From positions 1 to 64,000 of the forward strand of contig JAEWKH010000066.1 of assembly GCA_023386155.1 (NCBI GenBank): a DNA stretch of 64,000 nucleotides, read 5' to 3'. This document shows, in pieces, positions 24,216 through 34,086 of this stretch (the stretch's first letter is position 1; each line of letters begins with the position of its first letter). Source of the DNA: Pseudomonadota bacterium. GTDB taxonomy: Bacteria > Pseudomonadota > Alphaproteobacteria > Rhizobiales > Beijerinckiaceae. The notes under the pieces were generated by a model. The model worked only from the letters and a program-made list of their open reading frames with translations. It made no database searches and was not told where the DNA came from. Made by a program: the position numbers and the translations under genes.

Positions 24216-27200
24216 ATGGCCGAAGGTCATGGCGCGCTCCGTAACGTAACGCTCGACGACAAATACGATCTTTCCAAGGATCACGTCTTCATCACCGGCA
24301 CGCAGGCCGTCATCCGCATGCTGCTGATGCAGCGCGAGCGGGACCGGCTCGCCGGCCTCAGCACGGCCGGGTTCGTGTCGGGCTATCGCGGTTCGCCCAT
24401 CGGCGGGCTCGACCAGAATCTGTGGCGCGCCCGGAAATGGCTGGAAGCTTCCAACATCGTCTTCCAGCCCGGCCTCAACGAGGAGCTCGCGGCGACCGCC
24501 ATCTGGGGCTCGCAGCAGGCGGAAGTTCGCGGCGACGGCAAGTACGACGGCGTGTTCGGCCTCTGGTACGGCAAGGGACCCGGCGTCGACCGCTCGGGCG
24601 ACGTGTTCCGCCACGCCAACATGGCCGGCTCCTCGAAGCACGGCGGCGTGCTGGCCCTGATGGGCGACGACCACACGGCGGAATCCTCCACCGTTGCCCA
24701 CCAGTCCGAATTCCACTTCGTCGACGTGATGATTCCGATCCTGAACCCGGCGGGCGTTCAGGAAATCCTGGATTACGGCCTCTACGGCTATGCCATGAGC
24801 CGCTTCTGCGGCACCTGGGTGGCCTTCAAGTGCGTGAAGGACAACATCGAATCGACCGCCTCGGTCGATGCCTCGCTCGACCGGGTGAAGATCGTCATCC
24901 CGGACGATTTCACGATACCGCCGGGCGGGCTCAACATCCGCAACCGGGACGGCGTTCTCGACCAGGAGGCGAGGCTTCAGGACTTCAAGCGCGACGCCAT
25001 GCTGGCCTTCGTGCGCGCCAACAACCTCAACCGCATCGTCCTCTCCGGCGGGCGCAATCCGAAGATCGGCATCATCACGGTCGGCAAGTCCTATCTCGAC
25101 GTGCGCCAGGCCCTCGACGAGCTCGGCCTCGACGAGGTCAAGGCCAACGACATGGGCCTGCGCCTCTACAAGGTCGCCTGCCCCTGGCCGCTGTCTCAAG
25201 CCGAGCTGATGGATTTCGCCCGGGGGCTCGACAAGGTCATCGTCGTCGAGGAGAAGCGCTCCCTCATCGAGGTGCAGCTGCGCGAGGAGCTCTACGGCAC
25301 CGCCAACCAGCCGCTCTGCATCGGCAAGAAGGACGAGGAGGGGCGCTGGCTCTTCCCCGTGAAGGGCGCGCTCGATCCCAACGACATCGCCATCGTCATC
25401 GGCGAGCGGCTGCTCGCCTATCACAACAACGACGACCTGCGCGGCCGCGTGGCGCGGCTTCGGCACGCGCAGGAGGTGCTGGCGACGACGGGCGACGTGG
25501 CGAACCGCGTTCCGCATTTCTGCGCCGGCTGCCCGCACAATTCCTCCACGAAGGTGCCCGAAGGCATGCGCGCCTATGCGGGCATCGGCTGCCACTACAT
25601 GGTGCAGTGGATGGACCGCTCCACCGAAGGTTTTACCCAGATGGGCGGCGAGGGCGCGAACTGGATCGGCGAAGCGCCGTTCTCCAAGCGCGGCCACGTG
25701 TTCCAGAACCTCGGCGACGGCACCTACAACCATTCGGGCATCCTGGCCCTGCGCTGGTCGATCCACACCAAGACCAACGTCACCTACAAGATCCTCTTCA
25801 ACGACGCGGTCGCCATGACCGGGGGGCAGCCGCATGAGGGCAAGCTCACCGTCGACATGATCGCCCGTCAGGTGCGCGAGGAGGGCGTGGAGCGCATCGC
25901 CCTCGTGACCGACGAGCCGCACAAGTACCCGAAGGAGATCCGCTGGCCAGCGGGCATGACGATCCACCATCGCAGCGAGCTCGACGCGGTGCAGCGCCAG
26001 CTCGCGGAGCTTCCCGGCGTCACGGTGATGATCTACGACCAGACCTGCGCGTCCGAGAAGCGCCGCCGCCGCAAGCGCGGCGAGTTTCCGGATCCGGACA
26101 AGCGCGTCATCATCAACGATCTCGTCTGCGAGGCTTGCGGCGATTGCTCGGTGCAGTCGAACTGCGTCGCCGTGCAGCCGGTGGAAACCGAGTTCGGCCG
26201 CAAGCGCCAGATCGACCAGTCGAATTGCAACAAGGACTTCTCCTGCGTCCAGGGCTTCTGCCCGTCCTTCGTGACGGTGCACGGGGCCAAGGTCAGGAAG
26301 GCCGTGCCCGAGACGGTCTCGACGGAAGGCATGGAATCCAAGCCCCTGCCGGATCCGGAGATCCCGGCCATCGACCGCACTTTCAACGTGATCGTGACCG
26401 GCGTCGGCGGCACGGGCGTCGTGACCATCGGGGCGATCCTCGGCATGGCGGCGCATCTCGAGGGCAAGGGGATGGGCATGATCGACATGGCCGGCCTCGC
26501 CCAGAAGGGCGGCGCGGTCTACAGCCATGTGCGGCTCGCCAACAACCAGGACGACATCCACGCCATCCGCGTGAGCGCGGAATCGGCCCATCTCGTGCTC
26601 GGCTGCGACCTCGTGGTGACGGGCACCAAGAAGGTGCTGGCTTCGGTGAAGCTGGGGCAGACCGCGCTCGTGGTGAACACCGCCGAGGTGATGCCGGGCG
26701 AGTTCACCCGCAATGCCGATTTCTCCCTGCCGACCGAGCGCCTGAAGCGCGCCATCGCATCGGCCGCCGGGGCGGAAGGAGTATCGTTCATCGACGCGAC
26801 GGCGGTTGCCACCGCGCTCCTCGGCAATGCCATCGCGGCCAACATGTTCATGCTGGGCTATGCCTACCAGGCGGGCCGCATTCCGCTCTCGGGGGCCGCC
26901 ATCGAGAAGGCGATCGAGCTCAACGGCGAGGCGGTGAAGATGAATCTCGCCGCCTTCGCCTGGGGCCGCCGCGCGGCCGCCGAGCCGGAGCTGGTCGCCG
27001 CCATGATGAGCGAGCTCAAGGCCCCGACGGAATCGCGCAGGCTGTCAGAGACGCTCGACGAGGTGATCGAGCGTCGCGTGGCGTTCCTGTCCGGGTACCA
27101 GAGCAGGCGTTATGGCCGGCGCTACCGCAGCCTCGTCGAGCGCGTCCGGGCCGCGGAGGACAAGGCCGTGCCGGGCTCGACCGCGCTCGCCGATGCGGTG

Positions 27201-27716
27201 GCGCGCTCGCTCTTCAAGCTCATGGCCTACAAGGACGAGTACGAGGTCGCGCGTCTCTACACGAACGGCCATTTCGAGAAGCAGGTCGCATCGGCCTTCG
27301 AAGCCGAGAACCTGCGCTACGAGTTCCACATGGCGCCTCCGATTCTTGCCAAGAAGGACCCGGTCACGGGCCTGCCCCGCAAGATGAGCTTCGGGCCGTG
27401 GATGCTGAAGGCCATGGGCGTGCTGGCGAAGTTCAAGGCATTGCGCGGAACGCCGCTCGACGTCTTCGGCTACACCCACGAGCGCCGCACCGAGCGCCAG
27501 CTCATCGGCGAATTCGAAGGGCTGATCGAGGAGATCGTCGCAAAGCTCGATGCCGGCAATCATGCGGTGGCGGTGGGCCTCGCCGCCATCCCGCAAAAGA
27601 TCCGTGGGTTCGGTCACGTCAAGGAGCGGAACCTTAAAAGCGCGAAGGCGGAGGAGGCCGACCTCCTCGCCAAGTTCCGCGCCGGGCCGCAGCCGATGGC
27701 TGTAGCGGCGGAGTGA
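24216..27716 (+). CDS. Indolepyruvate ferredoxin oxidoreductase, fused alpha-beta form
   Basis: A 1166-residue cytosolic enzyme that oxidatively decarboxylates aryl-pyruvates (from Trp, Phe, Tyr) to aryl-acetyl-CoA, reducing ferredoxin. The N-terminal transketolase-like part carries FVSGYRGSPIGGLDQNLW. The TPP region is around HFCAGCPHNSSTKVP to GGEGANWIGEAPF (about residues 430-490). Iron-sulphur cysteines cluster at CEACGDCSVQSNC and CNKDFSCVQGFC (about residues 638-685). The gamma domain begins VTGVGGTGVVTIGAILG (about 725), and a C-terminal extension typical of the fused bacterial enzymes follows. AGGAGG ten bases before the ATG is strong. The aromatic aminotransferase at 27950 makes its likely substrates. 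The upstream dyad suggests specific repression or activation. Confidence 0.93.
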   Translation: MAEGHGALRNVTLDDKYDLSKDHVFITGTQAVIRMLLMQRERDRLAGLSTAGFVSGYRGSPIGGLDQNLWRARKWLEASNIVFQPGLNEELAATAIWGSQQAEVRGDGKYDGVFGLWYGKGPGVDRSGDVFRHANMAGSSKHGGVLALMGDDHTAESSTVAHQSEFHFVDVMIPILNPAGVQEILDYGLYGYAMSRFCGTWVAFKCVKDNIESTASVDASLDRVKIVIPDDFTIPPGGLNIRNRDGVLDQEARLQDFKRDAMLAFVRANNLNRIVLSGGRNPKIGIITVGKSYLDVRQALDELGLDEVKANDMGLRLYKVACPWPLSQAELMDFARGLDKVIVVEEKRSLIEVQLREELYGTANQPLCIGKKDEEGRWLFPVKGALDPNDIAIVIGERLLAYHNNDDLRGRVARLRHAQEVLATTGDVANRVPHFCAGCPHNSSTKVPEGMRAYAGIGCHYMVQWMDRSTEGFTQMGGEGANWIGEAPFSKRGHVFQNLGDGTYNHSGILALRWSIHTKTNVTYKILFNDAVAMTGGQPHEGKLTVDMIARQVREEGVERIALVTDEPHKYPKEIRWPAGMTIHHRSELDAVQRQLAELPGVTVMIYDQTCASEKRRRRKRGEFPDPDKRVIINDLVCEACGDCSVQSNCVAVQPVETEFGRKRQIDQSNCNKDFSCVQGFCPSFVTVHGAKVRKAVPETVSTEGMESKPLPDPEIPAIDRTFNVIVTGVGGTGVVTIGAILGMAAHLEGKGMGMIDMAGLAQKGGAVYSHVRLANNQDDIHAIRVSAESAHLVLGCDLVVTGTKKVLASVKLGQTALVVNTAEVMPGEFTRNADFSLPTERLKRAIASAAGAEGVSFIDATAVATALLGNAIAANMFMLGYAYQAGRIPLSGAAIEKAIELNGEAVKMNLAAFAWGRRAAAEPELVAAMMSELKAPTESRRLSETLDEVIERRVAFLSGYQSRRYGRRYRSLVERVRAAEDKAVPGSTALADAVARSLFKLMAYKDEYEVARLYTNGHFEKQVASAFEAENLRYEFHMAPPILAKKDPVTGLPRKMSFGPWMLKAMGVLAKFKALRGTPLDVFGYTHERRTERQLIGEFEGLIEEIVAKLDAGNHAVAVGLAAIPQKIRGFGHVKERNLKSAKAEEADLLAKFRAGPQPMAVAAE

Positions 27717-27746
27717 TGTCAGTAAGCGCCATCCCGGATCAAGCGC

Positions 27747-27875
27747 AGTTTTCCCTCCCCCTTGTGGGGAGGGGTGGCTGCGATAGCAGCCGGGGTGGGG
27801 GTGTAAGCGCCAGAGCCTGATAGGCTATCGCTCACACCCCCACCTCCAACTCCTCCCCACAAGGGGGAGGAGGGT
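27747..27875. repeat. Dispersed repeat, family A (copy 5)
   Basis: The left half reads CCCTCCCCCTTGTGGGGAGG then GGGTGGCTGCGATAGCAGCC and GGGGTGGGGGTG. The right half is an inverted version ending CTCCTCCCCACAAGGGGGAG. GGCTGC-gata-GCAGCC is a perfect small stem. It fills the gap between two convergent genes and probably ends both transcripts. Nothing coding is seen in the whole 27717-27949 gap. Confidence 0.75.
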
Positions 27876-27949
27876 TCCAGCGCCATTCTCGTACAGAGAT
27901 TCCGAGTTTCGCTGCGGACCATGGAATCATCACTGCATGAGCGCGGGTA

Positions 27950-29155
27950 TTAACCCCTTGCCTGCGCGGCCTCGACGAAGCTCTTCGCCACCTTCGGCAC
28001 GTTCGCCTCGTTGAGGCCCGCGACGCACATGCGGCCCGATCCGACGAGGTAGACGCCGTCCCGCTCGCGCATGAGATCGACCTGCTGCGCATTGAGCCCC
28101 GTATAGCTGAACATGCCGCGCTGATTGAGCAGGAAGCCCACATCGACCTCGTTCGAGAGGGCGCGGATCTCTTTGGCGAGGAGTTTGCGCACGGAATCCA
28201 TGCGGCTGCGCATGGTCTCCACATCGCTCGCCCATTGGGCGCGCAGGTCGTCGTTGCCGAGCACCGTGGCCACCAGAAGCCCGCCGGTCATCGGAGGGCT
28301 GGAATAGCTGCGGCGCACGGCGAGCTTCAACTGCCCGAGCACGCGCTCTGCCTCGTCCGCATCGCGGCAGACGACGCTCAGGCCGCCGCAGCGCTCGCCG
28401 TAGAGCGAGAAGTTCTTCGAGAAGGAATTGGCCACCAGGCAGCTGGCGCGCTCCGCATAGCGGCGCACGAAGGCGGCATCCTCGTCGAGGCCGGTGCCGA
28501 AGCCCTGATAGGCCATGTCGAACACGACGATGTGGCGCTTGGCGAGGAGCAGGTCGGTGATGGCCGCCTGCTGCTTCTCGTCGAGATCGACGCCGGTCGG
28601 GTTGTGGCAGACGGGCTGGAGCACCACGATGGAGCCGTTCTCCGCCGCCTCCAGGGCCTTGGCCATGCCGGCAAAGTCCACGGACCGGTTGGCGCGGTCC
28701 CAATAGGGATAGGTGGCCGTCGTGAAGCCGGCGCGCTGGAACAGGCCGTGATGGTTCTCCCAGGTCGGATCGCTGACGAGAACGGTCCGGCCGGGGCAGT
28801 GCTTGGCGAGGAAATCCGCCGCGATGCCGACCGCGCCCGTGCCGCCGAGGGTCTGGATCGTGGCAATGCGCTTCTCGGCAAGGGCCGGATGCTTCTCGCC
28901 GAAGACGAGCTTCTGCACACCTTCGCGGTAGAGCGCATGCCCCTCCATGGGAAGGTACGGCCGCTCGGCGAACCCGATGCGCTCATAGGCGGATCTGACC
29001 GCGCCCAGGACCGGGATGCGGCCCTTCTCGTCCGTGTAGACGCCGATGCTGAGATTGACCTTTTCGGTTCGGGGGTCGGCCTTGAAGGCATCGTTGAGGG
29101 AGAGGATCGGGTCGCCGGCGAAGGCCTCGACCTGTCCGAACAGGGATTCCGTCAT
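27950..29155 (-). CDS. tyrB: Aromatic amino acid aminotransferase
   Basis: A 401-residue PLP-dependent class I aminotransferase that interconverts aromatic amino acids or aspartate and their 2-oxo acids. The subgroup is shown by SLFGQVEAFAGDPILSL, VNLSIGVYTDEKG, HNPTGVDL (about residues 188-195), and the PLP lysine in NSFSKNFSLYGERCGG (about residue 252). The distal arginine is in GSGRMCVAGLN. The start at MTESLFGQ matches the family; the longer frame upstream is arginine-rich noise. It is convergent with the indolepyruvate oxidoreductase, and the two reactions are consecutive. Aspartate aminotransferase activity is also likely. Confidence 0.92.
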   Translation of the reverse strand: MTESLFGQVEAFAGDPILSLNDAFKADPRTEKVNLSIGVYTDEKGRIPVLGAVRSAYERIGFAERPYLPMEGHALYREGVQKLVFGEKHPALAEKRIATIQTLGGTGAVGIAADFLAKHCPGRTVLVSDPTWENHHGLFQRAGFTTATYPYWDRANRSVDFAGMAKALEAAENGSIVVLQPVCHNPTGVDLDEKQQAAITDLLLAKRHIVVFDMAYQGFGTGLDEDAAFVRRYAERASCLVANSFSKNFSLYGERCGGLSVVCRDADEAERVLGQLKLAVRRSYSSPPMTGGLLVATVLGNDDLRAQWASDVETMRSRMDSVRKLLAKEIRALSNEVDVGFLLNQRGMFSYTGLNAQQVDLMRERDGVYLVGSGRMCVAGLNEANVPKVAKSFVEAAQARG

Positions 29156-29258
29156 GTTGATCTCCAAAGCCCGTCGCGGCTGCGTCCGGCAACCGCGTTT
29201 CTCGCTGCGGCGTGACCTAGACCCAGAAGTAGCTTCTCGGCAAGGTTCTTCGTGAAAC

Positions 29259-29966
29259 TCAGGAATCCAGCCGCCAGTCCACCGGCTCCAGTCCCTTCCC
29301 GGCAAGCCAGGCATTGGCGCGGCTGAAGGGGCGGGTTCCCCTGAAGTCGTTGAGCCGGTTGAGCGGGGAGGGGTGCCCCGCCTCGATCACGAGATGCCTG
29401 GACCGGTCCACCAGCGCCGCCCGCTTGCGGGCCGGTCCGCCCCAGAGCAGGAACACTACGGCGGGCTGCTGCGCCGAGATGGCCGCAATGGCCTGATCGA
29501 CCAGGGACGACCAGCCGAATTTCATGTGCGCTCCCGACTGCCCGGCTTCGACAGTGAGGGACGTGTTGATGAGAAGCACGCCCTGTCTGGCCCATTTCGA
29601 CAGATCGCCCGATTTCGGCATCGGCACGCCCAGGTCCTCCGCCATTTCGGCCAGGATGGTGCGCAGCGAGGCCGGCAGGCGCCGGGAGCCGCGATAGGAG
29701 AAGGCAAGGCCGTGGGAGTCCCCCGGCGTCGGGTAGGGGTCCTGGCCGAGGACGACCACCTTGACCCTGTCGAGGGGCGTCAGCGAGAGGCTGGTGAACA
29801 CGGCCTCGGGGGGCGGCTGCACCTGGGCGCCCGAGGCGACGACCGCATCGACCTTGGCGGCCACCGCTTCGGCGCTGCCGTCCTGGAAAAACGGCAGCCT
29901 CAGCCACCCGGCAACTGCGGGCTCGGCGCGGAATTCGGCGAGGGCTCGGCTGATCGGTCCGGTCAT
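29259..29966 (-). CDS. ung: Uracil-DNA glycosylase
   Basis: A 235-residue family 1 enzyme that removes uracil from DNA to start base-excision repair. The water-activating loop is GQDPYPTPGDSHGLAFS (Asp76), the uracil-binding strand is VLLINTSLTVE with the key Asn, and the leucine-intercalation loop is HPSPLNRLNDFRG (His198), so the active site is intact. The last region FSRANAWL matches the family end. A much longer frame upstream on the same strand is the shadow of the 5'-nucleotidase gene and is not part of it. It sits alone between the aminotransferase and the divergent nucleotidase gene. Confidence 0.95.
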   Translation of the reverse strand: MTGPISRALAEFRAEPAVAGWLRLPFFQDGSAEAVAAKVDAVVASGAQVQPPPEAVFTSLSLTPLDRVKVVVLGQDPYPTPGDSHGLAFSYRGSRRLPASLRTILAEMAEDLGVPMPKSGDLSKWARQGVLLINTSLTVEAGQSGAHMKFGWSSLVDQAIAAISAQQPAVVFLLWGGPARKRAALVDRSRHLVIEAGHPSPLNRLNDFRGTRPFSRANAWLAGKGLEPVDWRLDS

Positions 29967-30170
29967 CGGTGAGGCATGCCTTTCGGGGGGGCGAGGGAAC
30001 TCTGTCGGGCGCCGCCTGAACGGGCCTGCGGATATCGCTGAAAAAGGCATCTGGCGGGCCGCTGATCCGGGCGCCGAGGCCGTCGACAGGATGTTACTTC
30101 TGTGACACGTTGCCGGTCTAGGTTCCATGGCCTTCATCCATGGTTCCAACCTGCCACGAGGACCTTCACG

Positions 30171-31679
30171 ATGTTTCAGAGCCGCCCTTCCGCTGCGTTT
30201 CGCGCCGGGTTTCTCGGATTGTCCATGCTTCTGTCGGGCACGGCCCTGGCGCAGGAGGCCGTGACCATCCGTTTCGTCCAGACCAACGACATCGACCGCA
30301 TGAGCGCCGAGAAGGGCCGCGGCGGCTTCGCCAGGCTCGCCACGGTGATCAAGGATGAGAAGGCCAAGGGCAACGCCTTCTTCGTCCATGCGGGCGATAC
30401 GATTTCCCCCTCGCTCCTGTCGGGCTTCGACAAGGGCGCTCACATCATCGACATCCTGAACCGGATGACCGTGGACGTCATGGCGCCGGGCAACCACGAG
30501 TTCGATCTCGGCGACGCCGCCTTCCGGGCCCGCATGGCCGAGGCCAAGTTCGACGTGCTGGCGACCAACATCGTCGACGGCGACGGCCTGCCGGCCAACA
30601 CCAAGCCCGACAAGATGGTCGAGGTGCAGGGCGTGAAGATCGGCTTCTTCGGCCTCACCACCGAGGATACCCCGATCGCGTCGAGCCCCGGCACCATCAA
30701 GTTCTCGTCCACCATCAACACGGCGCGGGCCAAGGCCAAGGAACTGCGTGAGAAGGGGGCGGACATCGTCGTCGCCGTCGCCCATACGCCGCTCGAGGTG
30801 GACATGATCATCGCCCGCTCGGCCGGGGTCGACGTGATCATCGGCGGCCATGACGAGCACCTGCTCGCCTTCTACGACGGCAAGGTGGTCCTCACCGAGG
30901 CCGAATCGCAGGCGAACTACATCGTCGTGACGGAACTCGCCGTGACGAAGGCCACCAAGGACGGCAAGACCACCGTCACCTGGACGCCGAATTTCCGCAT
31001 CGTCGACAGCGCCAGCGTGAAGCCCGATCCCGAGATCGAGGCCGTGGTGAAGGGCTACGAGGACAAGCTCTCCAAGGAGCTCGACATCGAGATCGGTGTG
31101 ACGGAAACGCCCCTCGACAGCCGCCGCGCCACGGTGCGCGGAGGCGAGGCCGCCATGGGCAACCTCGTGGCGGATGCGCTGAGGGCCTCCGTCGGGGCGG
31201 ATGTCGCCATCACCAATGGCGGCGGGCTGCGCGCCGACAGGCAGTACGAGGCCGGCCAGAAGCTGACCCGCCGCAACATCCTGGCGGAAATGCCCTTCGG
31301 TAACACCACCGTGCTGCTCGAGGTCACCGGCGCCCAGATCAAGGCGGCGCTCGAGAACGGCGTCAGCCAGGTTCGCGAACTTGGCGGCCGCTTTCCGCAG
31401 GTCTCCGGCATCGTGGCGGAAGTCGACGTGAAGGAGCCGGTTGGCAGCCGCGTGAAGTCGATCAAGATCAACGGCGAGCCGCTCGATCCGGCCAAGACCT
31501 ACAAGCTGGCCACCAACGACTTCATGGCCCGCGGCGGCGACGGCTACCGCGTGTTCACGGAGGCCAAGCCGCTCGTCGACGTCTCGGCGAGCCAGCTCAT
31601 GGCCACGCAGGTGATCGATTACATCGCAAAGGCCGGAAAGGTCGCGCCGAAGGTCGAGGGCCGCGTCGTCCTGCGCTGA
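30171..31679 (+). CDS. Secreted 5'-nucleotidase/2',3'-cyclic phosphodiesterase family protein
   Basis: A 502-residue periplasmic metallophosphoesterase of the UshA type that dephosphorylates nucleotides. The signal peptide spans about residues 1-28 (FLGLSMLLSGTALAQ). The metal motifs are QTNDIDRM (residues 37-44), HAGDTISPS, GNHEFDLGD and IIGGHDEH. The C-terminal substrate domain includes GNLVADALRA, NGGGLRAD and TNDFMARGGDGY. The first motif has DxD where most relatives have DxH. GAGGA lies upstream of the ATG. A strong terminator follows 22 bases after the stop, so it is a single-gene transcript. Confidence 0.92.
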   Translation: MFQSRPSAAFRAGFLGLSMLLSGTALAQEAVTIRFVQTNDIDRMSAEKGRGGFARLATVIKDEKAKGNAFFVHAGDTISPSLLSGFDKGAHIIDILNRMTVDVMAPGNHEFDLGDAAFRARMAEAKFDVLATNIVDGDGLPANTKPDKMVEVQGVKIGFFGLTTEDTPIASSPGTIKFSSTINTARAKAKELREKGADIVVAVAHTPLEVDMIIARSAGVDVIIGGHDEHLLAFYDGKVVLTEAESQANYIVVTELAVTKATKDGKTTVTWTPNFRIVDSASVKPDPEIEAVVKGYEDKLSKELDIEIGVTETPLDSRRATVRGGEAAMGNLVADALRASVGADVAITNGGGLRADRQYEAGQKLTRRNILAEMPFGNTTVLLEVTGAQIKAALENGVSQVRELGGRFPQVSGIVAEVDVKEPVGSRVKSIKINGEPLDPAKTYKLATNDFMARGGDGYRVFTEAKPLVDVSASQLMATQVIDYIAKAGKVAPKVEGRVVLR

Positions 31680-31701
31680 CCCGACCGAAGTCTTTTCTTC
31701 G

Positions 31702-31733
31702 CGCCGGGGCTCCCGCGAGCCCCGGCGATTTTT
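31702..31733 (+). terminator. Rho-independent terminator of the 5'-nucleotidase gene
   Basis: CGCCGGGGCTC (31702-31712) and GAGCCCCGGCG (31717-31727) form an 11-bp perfect stem with loop CCGC, followed by ATTTTT. Confidence 0.93.
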
Positions 31734-31938
31734 ATGGAACGATGCTGCGGGCCGCGCAGTTGGTCGCACGTCTCTGGTCAACGGGATCACAAGACGTAAA
31801 TTCCCTCTCCATCAATGGCGTTCGCTGTGCCATTCTGGCCGCGCAACGGCGAATCTCCCACTCAAAAGCGGTCTCTCCTTGCAATACTACACGCGTCCAG
31901 AATCGATCAGTCTGTCCCAGAAGCAGCGTCGCCGTTCC

Positions 31939-34086
31939 ATGGCGCGCGGACGGCTGACTCTGGTCATGGGATTGTTCGGCGTCGCGTTCATTCTTCTGAC
32001 CTTCGGCTACATCGCCTGGGAGCAGCGCAACCGCCTGATCCAGCGCAACGAGGACGATCTCCGCAACGCGGCCTTCTTCCTCGCGGATCATACGGCCAGG
32101 CTTCTGGAGGTCACGGACCTGACCCTGAAGCAGGCCACCACCCTGGTGCAGGGGCAGAGCTGGGATCAGGTGGAAGCCTCGAACGCCCTGTGGGAGCAGA
32201 TCAATACGATCCGGGACGCCTTGCCCTACATCGAGGACATCTGGCTCAACGACCCGAGCGGGCGCCTTCGGCTGACATCGGCGCAGTTCCCGGCGCCGGC
32301 GGCGAGTGTCGCGGGACGGGATGTCTTCCGCGCTCAGCTCGGTTCGGACCAGGGATTGTTCGTCGGCGCCCCGATCCTCGGGCGGGTCACGAAAGCGCCG
32401 ACCTTCATGATCAGCCGGCGCCTCCAGGACGAGCGGGCAGAATTCGGCGGTATCGCGGCGGTCACGGTTTCCCTGTCCTACTTCTACGATTACTGGTCGA
32501 AGATCCGGCTGCCCAAGGGCAGCCGGGTCGCCCTGCTGCGCGCCTCCGACGCGACGGTCATCGCCCAGTATCCGCCGCCGGCCGACGGCCTCACCTTCGC
32601 GCCCATCGACAAGTCGGCCTTCGACTCCGCCCGCGGCACGGCCTCTCAGTCCGGGCTCTATTCCTTCATGAGCATGGATCGGGAGCGTGTCGGGGCTTAC
32701 CGTCAGGTCGGCGCGATGCCGCTCTATATCAACGTCAGCATGCCGGAGGATGCCTATTGGACGCCCTGGTTCGTCCAGACGCGGCTCTACGGCGCCTTCG
32801 CGCTGATCGCCCTCCTGGCCCTGCTCGCGCTGACGGTGCTGGCCTCCGATCAGTTCCACGAACAGGCCGCCAATGCGGCGCTCCTCGAGCGGCAGGTGGC
32901 GCTGCGGACCAGCGAGCTGCGCACGGAAACCGCCGCGCTGGAAGTTCTCAACCGCACGGGCAGCGTTCTCGCGGCCGAACTCGACCTCGACCGCATCATC
33001 GAGAGCGTCGTCGATGCCGGGATCGAGCTGACCGAGGCGCAGTTCGGCGCCTTCTTCTGCGGGGCGTCCCAGTCCGGAAAGCAGCATTACGGGAAGTTCG
33101 AGCCCGCTAGCCTCGGAGATGCTTTCGCCGCCCTGGACATCCGGGAGATCTGCGCCCCGGCCTTCCAGGAGGGCAAGACGGTCCGCCTCGACAACATCGC
33201 CGTCGAGCAGGGCCACGACGGCACGCCCTTCACCCTGGACGCCACGCCGGGCGCTCCCGTGATCCGGAGCATCCTGGCTGTCCCGGTGATTCTGCGGACC
33301 GGGGATACCCACGGCATCCTCGTCTTCGGGCACGAGAGAGCGGGGATGTTCAACCGGCGCTCCGAGCGGCTGCTGGCGGGCTTGACCGCCCAGGCGGCCA
33401 TCGCGCTCGAGAACAGCCGCCTCTATCGCAATGCGCAGACCGAGATCGAGGAGCGCAAGCAGGCGCAGACCCAGCAATCCCTGCTGATCCGCGAGCTCCA
33501 TCACCGGGTGAAGAACACCCTCGCCACGGTCCAGGCGGTGGTGGGCGCGACGGCGCGCTCCGCGCTCAGCATCGAGGATTTCTACCAGGCCTTCGTCGGG
33601 CGCATCATCTCGCTCGCCAACACCCATTCCCTCCTGACCGAAGCCGTGTGGCAGACCGCCTCCCTGCGCGAGATCCTGGAAAAGGAGCTCCGGCCCTACA
33701 ACGATACCAGGGGCGAACGAATCGTCCTGAACGGCCCCGCCGTGGAGCTGCCCTCGGATGCCGCCGTGCCCATCGGCATGGCGATCCACGAGCTGACCAC
33801 CAATGCCGCCAAGTACGGCGCCCTCTCGGTGCCCGGCGGCAAGGTTGCGGTCTCCTGGGAGGCCGAGCCCGCCGAGGACGGAACGCGGCTGAAGCTCGTC
33901 TGGGAGGAGCGGGGAGGGCCCGTCGTTTCGGCCCCGACGCGCCAGGGGTTCGGCTCGCGCCTGCTGCACCGGGTGTTGGCCACGCAGCTCAATGCCAAGG
34001 TCGAGATGGACTTCAACGCGACAGGATTGCGCGTGGCCATCGACTCCGTGCTCAAGCAGGCCCGGTTCCCGGAGATAGGATCCTGA
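31939..34086 (+). CDS. Sensor histidine kinase, HWE/HisKA_2 type, with GAF domain
   Basis: A 715-residue membrane sensor kinase. One span lies near the N-terminus (LTLVMGLFGVAFILLTFGYIA) and a second near residue 285 (GAFALIALLALLALTVLA), enclosing a periplasmic sensory region of about 250 residues with a PAS/Cache-like look (VAGRDVFRAQL, PTFMISRRL). A coiled linker and a GAF domain (about residues 330-490) follow, then the dimerisation block LIRELHHRVKNTLATVQAVV with phosphoacceptor His near 521-522, and an HATPase with AIHELTTNAAKYGALS. The ATG at 31939 is chosen; a TTG 20 codons earlier is possible and neither has a good ribosome site. No response regulator is adjacent, so the partner is elsewhere. 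Confidence 0.88.
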   Translation: MARGRLTLVMGLFGVAFILLTFGYIAWEQRNRLIQRNEDDLRNAAFFLADHTARLLEVTDLTLKQATTLVQGQSWDQVEASNALWEQINTIRDALPYIEDIWLNDPSGRLRLTSAQFPAPAASVAGRDVFRAQLGSDQGLFVGAPILGRVTKAPTFMISRRLQDERAEFGGIAAVTVSLSYFYDYWSKIRLPKGSRVALLRASDATVIAQYPPPADGLTFAPIDKSAFDSARGTASQSGLYSFMSMDRERVGAYRQVGAMPLYINVSMPEDAYWTPWFVQTRLYGAFALIALLALLALTVLASDQFHEQAANAALLERQVALRTSELRTETAALEVLNRTGSVLAAELDLDRIIESVVDAGIELTEAQFGAFFCGASQSGKQHYGKFEPASLGDAFAALDIREICAPAFQEGKTVRLDNIAVEQGHDGTPFTLDATPGAPVIRSILAVPVILRTGDTHGILVFGHERAGMFNRRSERLLAGLTAQAAIALENSRLYRNAQTEIEERKQAQTQQSLLIRELHHRVKNTLATVQAVVGATARSALSIEDFYQAFVGRIISLANTHSLLTEAVWQTASLREILEKELRPYNDTRGERIVLNGPAVELPSDAAVPIGMAIHELTTNAAKYGALSVPGGKVAVSWEAEPAEDGTRLKLVWEERGGPVVSAPTRQGFGSRLLHRVLATQLNAKVEMDFNATGLRVAIDSVLKQARFPEIGS

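Noticed and set aside
24102..26591. 829-codon minus-strand frame opposite the indolepyruvate oxidoreductase
   Set aside because: Antisense shadow of a gene with clear motifs; it shows no family feature of its own.
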